A stretch of 17,381 bases of DNA from an uncultured Bacillaceae bacterium. GTDB lineage: Bacteria > Bacillota > Bacilli > Bacillales > Pradoshiaceae. Positions 14,156 to 17,381 of this stretch are shown one piece after another; the stretch's first letter is position 1; each line of letters begins with the position of its first letter. The notes beneath the pieces are model-generated. The model worked only from the letters and a program-made list of their open reading frames with translations. It ran no database searches and had not been told where the DNA came from. Location of the stretch: NCBI GenBank assembly GCA_904501845.1, contig CAJGCH010000031.1:1-17381 (forward strand), given 5' to 3'. The position numbers were made by a program, and so were the translations under genes.

Positions 14156-15355
14156 CTATCGAACCATCATAGTAACGTTTCCTGCAGCGACGATAACCGT
14201 TACGGTCAAAAAGAACATCAAGCTGACAATGGCGAGTGCGGCAAATACATAAATAATATTCTTGCCGATGATATCCAGACATTTAATGATAGGACCAGCC
14301 CCGAGCGGCTGCAAAATGGCTGCTGCAATCTTATAGACCAATGCGATCAAAAGGATTTTAAGGGCGGGAAATGCAGTCATAATCAAGAGCATGACCACAC
14401 CGGCTATGCCGACAGTGTTCTTTAACAGCAGCGAGGCACCGATAACCGTATCAGCTGCATCAGTGAACATTCTCCCAACGACTGGGATGAAATTTCCTGC
14501 CAAGAATTTCGCGGTACGAATCCCGATTCCATCCGCGACTGCTGTTGAGATTCCCTGAACGGAAATCACTCCAAGAAAGATCGTCATAAATATTCCTAAT
14601 AAACCAATGCTCCATGTCCGTAACAATCCAGCCAGCTGAGTCACTTTATAATGCTCAGAGAGCATGCTCACAATGCTCAGCAAGGTTGAGAGAAACAAAA
14701 GCGGAAGAACGATATACTCAATCAGCGCCCCGCTCGTGTTCATCAAAAACAGGAGCATCGGATGAAAGAAGGCGGCTGAAAGGGCACCTCCAGAGCTCGC
14801 AATCAGTGCCAGCAGAAGCGGAACGAGTGCAATCAGAAAATCTGTAATTTGCGAGATGGTTGATGTCACATAATTCACCGCGACATAAAAGCTGTTAAGC
14901 GCGATGATCATTAATACCATGAAGACAATCGAGTTAGCCACCTTGCTGACGGAAGTTTTCTCAAACGTGCTTTGCAAGGATTGGAGGAAAACGCTAAACA
15001 CCGTGAGTAAAATCAAAGTTCCAAGCAATTTTCCATTAGCAATCAGCTCATGGAAGATAAATTGAATGATCCCTGAAAGCCACTCTTTGAAGGAGAATTT
15101 CTTCTCCCCGCTGATGAAATCTACGAAACTGCCTTTTTGGGATTCTGGAAGAAAGCCGCCGTATTGATCATAGACGGAATCCCAAAACTGCTTCAGGTCA
15201 TCGAGAGGGATATCCTCCACGCCAAACGTTTCAACTACTGCCTCCTCTTGAGTGTGTACATTTGTCGTCCCCGGGGCAGCCAACACTTGCTGGCTATGGC
15301 TGCAAAGAAATAGAAGGATGAAGAGTAGAATGCTTGTCCGCATATATTGCTTCAT
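14156..15355 (-). CDS. spoIIIAE: Stage III sporulation protein AE
   Basis: 399-residue polytopic membrane protein, the same length as B. subtilis SpoIIIAE, thought to be a core transport component of the SpoIIIA complex. A signal peptide is clear (MKQYMRTSILLFILLFLCS, probable cleavage near QQVLAAPG), followed by an acidic soluble segment and then six or more hydrophobic spans from about residue 105 to the end, including LIALVPLLLALIASSGGALS and LKILLIALVYKIAAAILQPL. AAAGGGG lies before ATG 15355. A later ATG (MRTSIL) would still give a signal peptide and cannot be excluded. Confidence 0.95.
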   Translation of the reverse strand: MKQYMRTSILLFILLFLCSHSQQVLAAPGTTNVHTQEEAVVETFGVEDIPLDDLKQFWDSVYDQYGGFLPESQKGSFVDFISGEKKFSFKEWLSGIIQFIFHELIANGKLLGTLILLTVFSVFLQSLQSTFEKTSVSKVANSIVFMVLMIIALNSFYVAVNYVTSTISQITDFLIALVPLLLALIASSGGALSAAFFHPMLLFLMNTSGALIEYIVLPLLFLSTLLSIVSMLSEHYKVTQLAGLLRTWSIGLLGIFMTIFLGVISVQGISTAVADGIGIRTAKFLAGNFIPVVGRMFTDAADTVIGASLLLKNTVGIAGVVMLLIMTAFPALKILLIALVYKIAAAILQPLGAGPIIKCLDIIGKNIIYVFAALAIVSLMFFLTVTVIVAAGNVTMMVR

Positions 15356-15395
15356 AAAATAGTCAGCCCCTTTGATTGCTTTCCCAATCCGGGAG

Positions 15396-15779
15396 TTAAT
15401 TCGGGATCATTTGGATGACACTTTCAATGATGACGCTCAAGATTGGAATAGCCATTGTGAGGATAAGAATCTTGCCTGCCAATTCGATTTTCGAGGCAAT
15501 CGCTCCCATCCCAGCATCCTTCGTGATTTGAGACGTAAACTCCGCGATATAGGCAATGCCGATAATCTTCAGCACCGTCGATAAATACACCATATTCACA
15601 TTGGCATTTGTGGCCAATTGCTGAATCATTTGAATGATTTCATAGATCTTGTCGACCAGGAATAGAAAAATGGAGCTTCCAACAAAGACAACAAGCAAAA
15701 AGGCGAGATTCGGCTTCTGTTCCTTTATAATCATGGCAAGGAACGCCCCAATCAGGGCAACACCGGTTATTTGCAGCAT
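15396..15779 (-). CDS. spoIIIAD: Stage III sporulation protein AD
   Basis: 127-residue membrane protein with about four hydrophobic spans (ITGVALIGAFLAMIIKE, FLLVVFVGSSIFLFLVD, VLKIIGIAYIAEF, ILILTMAIPILSVIIESV). The landmark TKDAGMGAIASKIELAGK is typical. It is slightly shorter than B. subtilis AD (about 133) at the N-terminus. An in-frame TGA lies three codons before ATG 15779, so no longer form is possible from a standard start. GGGGTGATG upstream acts as the ribosome site. It is similar in plan to SpoIIIAC. Confidence 0.94.
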   Translation of the reverse strand: MLQITGVALIGAFLAMIIKEQKPNLAFLLVVFVGSSIFLFLVDKIYEIIQMIQQLATNANVNMVYLSTVLKIIGIAYIAEFTSQITKDAGMGAIASKIELAGKILILTMAIPILSVIIESVIQMIPN

Positions 15780-15804
15780 TTCGATGGCTCATCACCCCTG
15801 GCTT

Positions 15805-16008
15805 CTATTGAAATAAGAAAACGGATTTGATCCGGTCAATCAGCTGCCCCACAACCTGGGCAACATTGAACAGGATATAAATGAAACTGACCAGGATCAC
15901 CCACTGAGAATACTCCTTCTTGCCAACTTGATCGAGAATTGTATGAATGAAAGCCACAATCAATCCAACACCCGCGATTTTAAAAATAATATCGATATCG
16001 ATGCCCAT
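15805..16008 (-). CDS. spoIIIAC: Stage III sporulation protein AC
   Basis: 67-residue protein with two membrane spans (IIFKIAGVGLIVAFIHTIL and WVILVSFIYILFNVAQVVG) and the family motif DQVGKKEYSQW between them; essential for forespore sigma-G activity in B. subtilis. ATG 16008 (MGIDIDIIF) is preferred over ATG 16017 because AGGGGG lies only 1 nt before the latter but 10 nt before the former, and the shorter product aligns with the known N-terminus. Flanked by spoIIIAB and spoIIIAD in the same operon. Confidence 0.93.
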   Translation of the reverse strand: MGIDIDIIFKIAGVGLIVAFIHTILDQVGKKEYSQWVILVSFIYILFNVAQVVGQLIDRIKSVFLFQ

Positions 16009-16029
16009 TCCGCTCATTCCCCCTATTGA

Positions 16030-16545
16030 TCACAACAAAAGAATCGTAATTAAAAGACCGGAGAAGAACCCGAGGCTTTTAACCATCTTGTCGTATTTAT
16101 TTTGCTTATCAAGTGCCAACAGCTCCTCACGCTCCAGATGCTTCAATGTCAGCTGAATTTGCTTTTGCTGAGTATCACGGTCATGTTTGCCAAGTGTCTC
16201 TCCAAACTGCAGGAGGATTTCTGCCTCTTTCTCCTCTAACTCTGTCAGTTTCCTCATTTCCTCTACACTTTTTCTCCAAGCATTTGTGACGGTCTGATTT
16301 TCCTCATCCAGGTAATCAGCGAATAACCTAAAGCCCTCCCTGATTGGCTCAGGAATTTGCTTCGCTAGTTTCAGCACCGCTTCCTTAAGCGGCATATGAC
16401 CATACATGATTTCAGCCTCCAAAATTTGCAGAGCTGCCCGTATATCCCGAATCTGCTTCGGCCGGGCAATTAACCGCTTAGAGAAATCCCAGCCTATCCA
16501 GGTGGTCGAGAAGATAATCAGCACAGCACCCAGTAATTTAATCAT
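16030..16545 (-). CDS. spoIIIAB: Stage III sporulation protein AB
   Basis: 171-residue membrane protein, the same length as in B. subtilis. It has an N-terminal hydrophobic segment (about 3-18), a helical middle with RPKQIRDIRAALQILEAEIMYG, QFGETLGKHDRDTQQKQI near residue 115 and a C-terminal span (SLGFFSGLLITILLL). It is one of the inner-complex components that resemble type II secretion proteins. ATG 16545 overlaps the spoIIIAA stop by 4 nt, so the two are translationally coupled. Confidence 0.94.
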   Translation of the reverse strand: MIKLLGAVLIIFSTTWIGWDFSKRLIARPKQIRDIRAALQILEAEIMYGHMPLKEAVLKLAKQIPEPIREGFRLFADYLDEENQTVTNAWRKSVEEMRKLTELEEKEAEILLQFGETLGKHDRDTQQKQIQLTLKHLEREELLALDKQNKYDKMVKSLGFFSGLLITILLL

Positions 16546-17381
16546 GTCCTCACTCTTTCCTCGTCATAAAGAATCTTTCCGGCTCCATCCCTGACCTTTG
16601 CTACACATCCGGGCTTGTCTATCCTTTCAAGCTCAATGAACCGCTCAAAACGCGCTTCTGTCACAATTGCCTTCATGATGGGCCTTGACAGGATATCCTC
16701 CAAGCTATGTCCATGCGCAGTGATAAAGAGTGCCGCACCGGCATTGACAGCTTCCATTACAGCGTCTTTATCCTCGTTTCTTCCAATCTCATCAGCGACC
16801 AGAATATCCGGGCTCATGGAGCGGATCATCATCATCATCCCTTCGGCTTTCGGGCATGAATCAAGCACGTCCACCCTAATTCCGAAATCCATCTGCGGGA
16901 CTCCATTAACACATCCGGCAATCTCTGAACGTTCATCAATGATCCCTACTTTTTGCGGATCGATTCCTTTGCGTTCCATCCCTGATGAAGCCACCCGTGC
17001 CAAGTCTCTCAAAAAGGTCGTCTTTCCAGATTGAGGCGGCCCGATGACAAGAGTTGACAGCCACCGTCCTTGATACAAATAAGGAATCCAGCCCTCTGTC
17101 AGGCCCTTCTTCTGCCTTGCAACCCGAATATTAAAAAAGGTGACCTCTCTTATCCCTTTCACACAGCCATTTTCCAAAATCACCTTTCCAGCTATTCCAA
17201 CCCGGTGTCCGCCCTTAATCGTGATGTAGCCCCTTCTCAGTTCCTCATCAAGCATATAGAAGGAGAATTGACTAATCTTATTCATGAAGATTTCAGCTTC
17301 CTCCCGGACAATTGGCCTTATCCCATAATGAACGCGCCGGCCTGCCATCACTTCTAGCGGCCTCCCGACGCGGATGCGGAT
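16542..17381 (-). CDS. spoIIIAA: Stage III sporulation protein AA ATPase, 5' end outside window
   Basis: Mother-cell AAA/secretion-type ATPase thought to power the SpoIIIA-SpoIIQ channel. The frame is open to the window edge, and its first residues IRIRVGRPLEV match the interior of SpoIIIAA (B. subtilis ~307 aa); 279 residues are visible, so roughly 28 N-terminal residues are missing. GTG 17351 and ATG 17348 are therefore internal, not starts. In fragment numbering Walker A GPPQSGKTT is at 114-122, VGIIDERSEIAG near 145-156, AEGMMMMIRSMSP near 179-191 and Walker B ILVADEIG at 193-200. The mother-cell promoter of the operon must lie beyond the window. Confidence 0.96.
   Translation of the reverse strand: MRIRVGRPLEVMAGRRVHYGIRPIVREEAEIFMNKISQFSFYMLDEELRRGYITIKGGHRVGIAGKVILENGCVKGIREVTFFNIRVARQKKGLTEGWIPYLYQGRWLSTLVIGPPQSGKTTFLRDLARVASSGMERKGIDPQKVGIIDERSEIAGCVNGVPQMDFGIRVDVLDSCPKAEGMMMMIRSMSPDILVADEIGRNEDKDAVMEAVNAGAALFITAHGHSLEDILSRPIMKAIVTEARFERFIELERIDKPGCVAKVRDGAGKILYDEERVRT

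Noticed and set aside
13128..14252. Long plus-strand frames (13128-13718 and 13719-14252) opposite spoIIIAE-AG
   Set aside because: They lie wholly opposite convincing spoIIIA genes, have low-complexity Ser/Ile-rich translations and no ribosome sites.
17348..17351. GTG/ATG at 17351/17348 as the spoIIIAA start
   Set aside because: The frame is open to the window edge and its upstream residues IRIRVGRPLEV match interior SpoIIIAA sequence, so the true start is outside.
1..17381. Mobile elements, prophage, CRISPR arrays, tRNA or rRNA genes
   Set aside because: No transposase or integrase, no direct repeat array, no tRNA cloverleaf and no rRNA sequence was seen; gene order is the conserved Bacillus core order.

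Overview
The window comes from a spore-forming, low-to-moderate G+C Firmicute, almost certainly a member of the Bacillaceae. Proteins recognisable at close range to Bacillus subtilis homologues lie in the same order as in Bacillus: spoIIIAA-AH, accBC, yqhY, nusB, folD, xseAB, ispA, dxs, tlyA (yqxC), argR (ahrC), recN. I cannot name the genus. Every convincing gene lies on the minus strand, so transcription runs from high to low coordinates.

Reading in the direction of transcription, 17381-12323 holds the sporulation operon spoIIIAA-AH. It is truncated at the 5' end of spoIIIAA by the window edge and closed by a terminator at about 12259-12299. About 400 bp of gene-free, partly very AT-rich DNA follows and carries a probable promoter for accB-accC-yqhY (acetyl-CoA carboxylase subunits plus an Asp23-family protein). 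That block ends in an 18-bp perfect inverted repeat. nusB-folD follow, with their own candidate promoter and a terminator-like hairpin in the nusB leader. After a terminator whose loop contains an extended -10 sequence come xseA-xseB-ispA, tightly overlapped.

The most interesting part is 4772-5404, between ispA and dxs. It holds no credible protein gene but does hold about 630 nt of apparently structured RNA: a 9-bp helix joins its two ends across 565 nt, there is an extended -10 promoter upstream and a terminator-like hairpin at the 3' end. Directly downstream is a small multi-span membrane protein. Location (ispA-RNA-membrane protein-dxs), length and partner identify this as OLE RNA (ornate, large, extremophilic) and its partner OapA. 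In characterised species this is a membrane-localised ribonucleoprotein linked to alcohol, cold and magnesium stress responses. It is a known but rare system, not a new one.

Beyond oapA, dxs (translationally coupled, probable TTG start) and the rRNA methyltransferase tlyA complete the isoprenoid/RNA operon. A GC-rich hairpin then separates it from argR, which has a good ARG-box-like operator upstream, and recN, which runs off the left edge.
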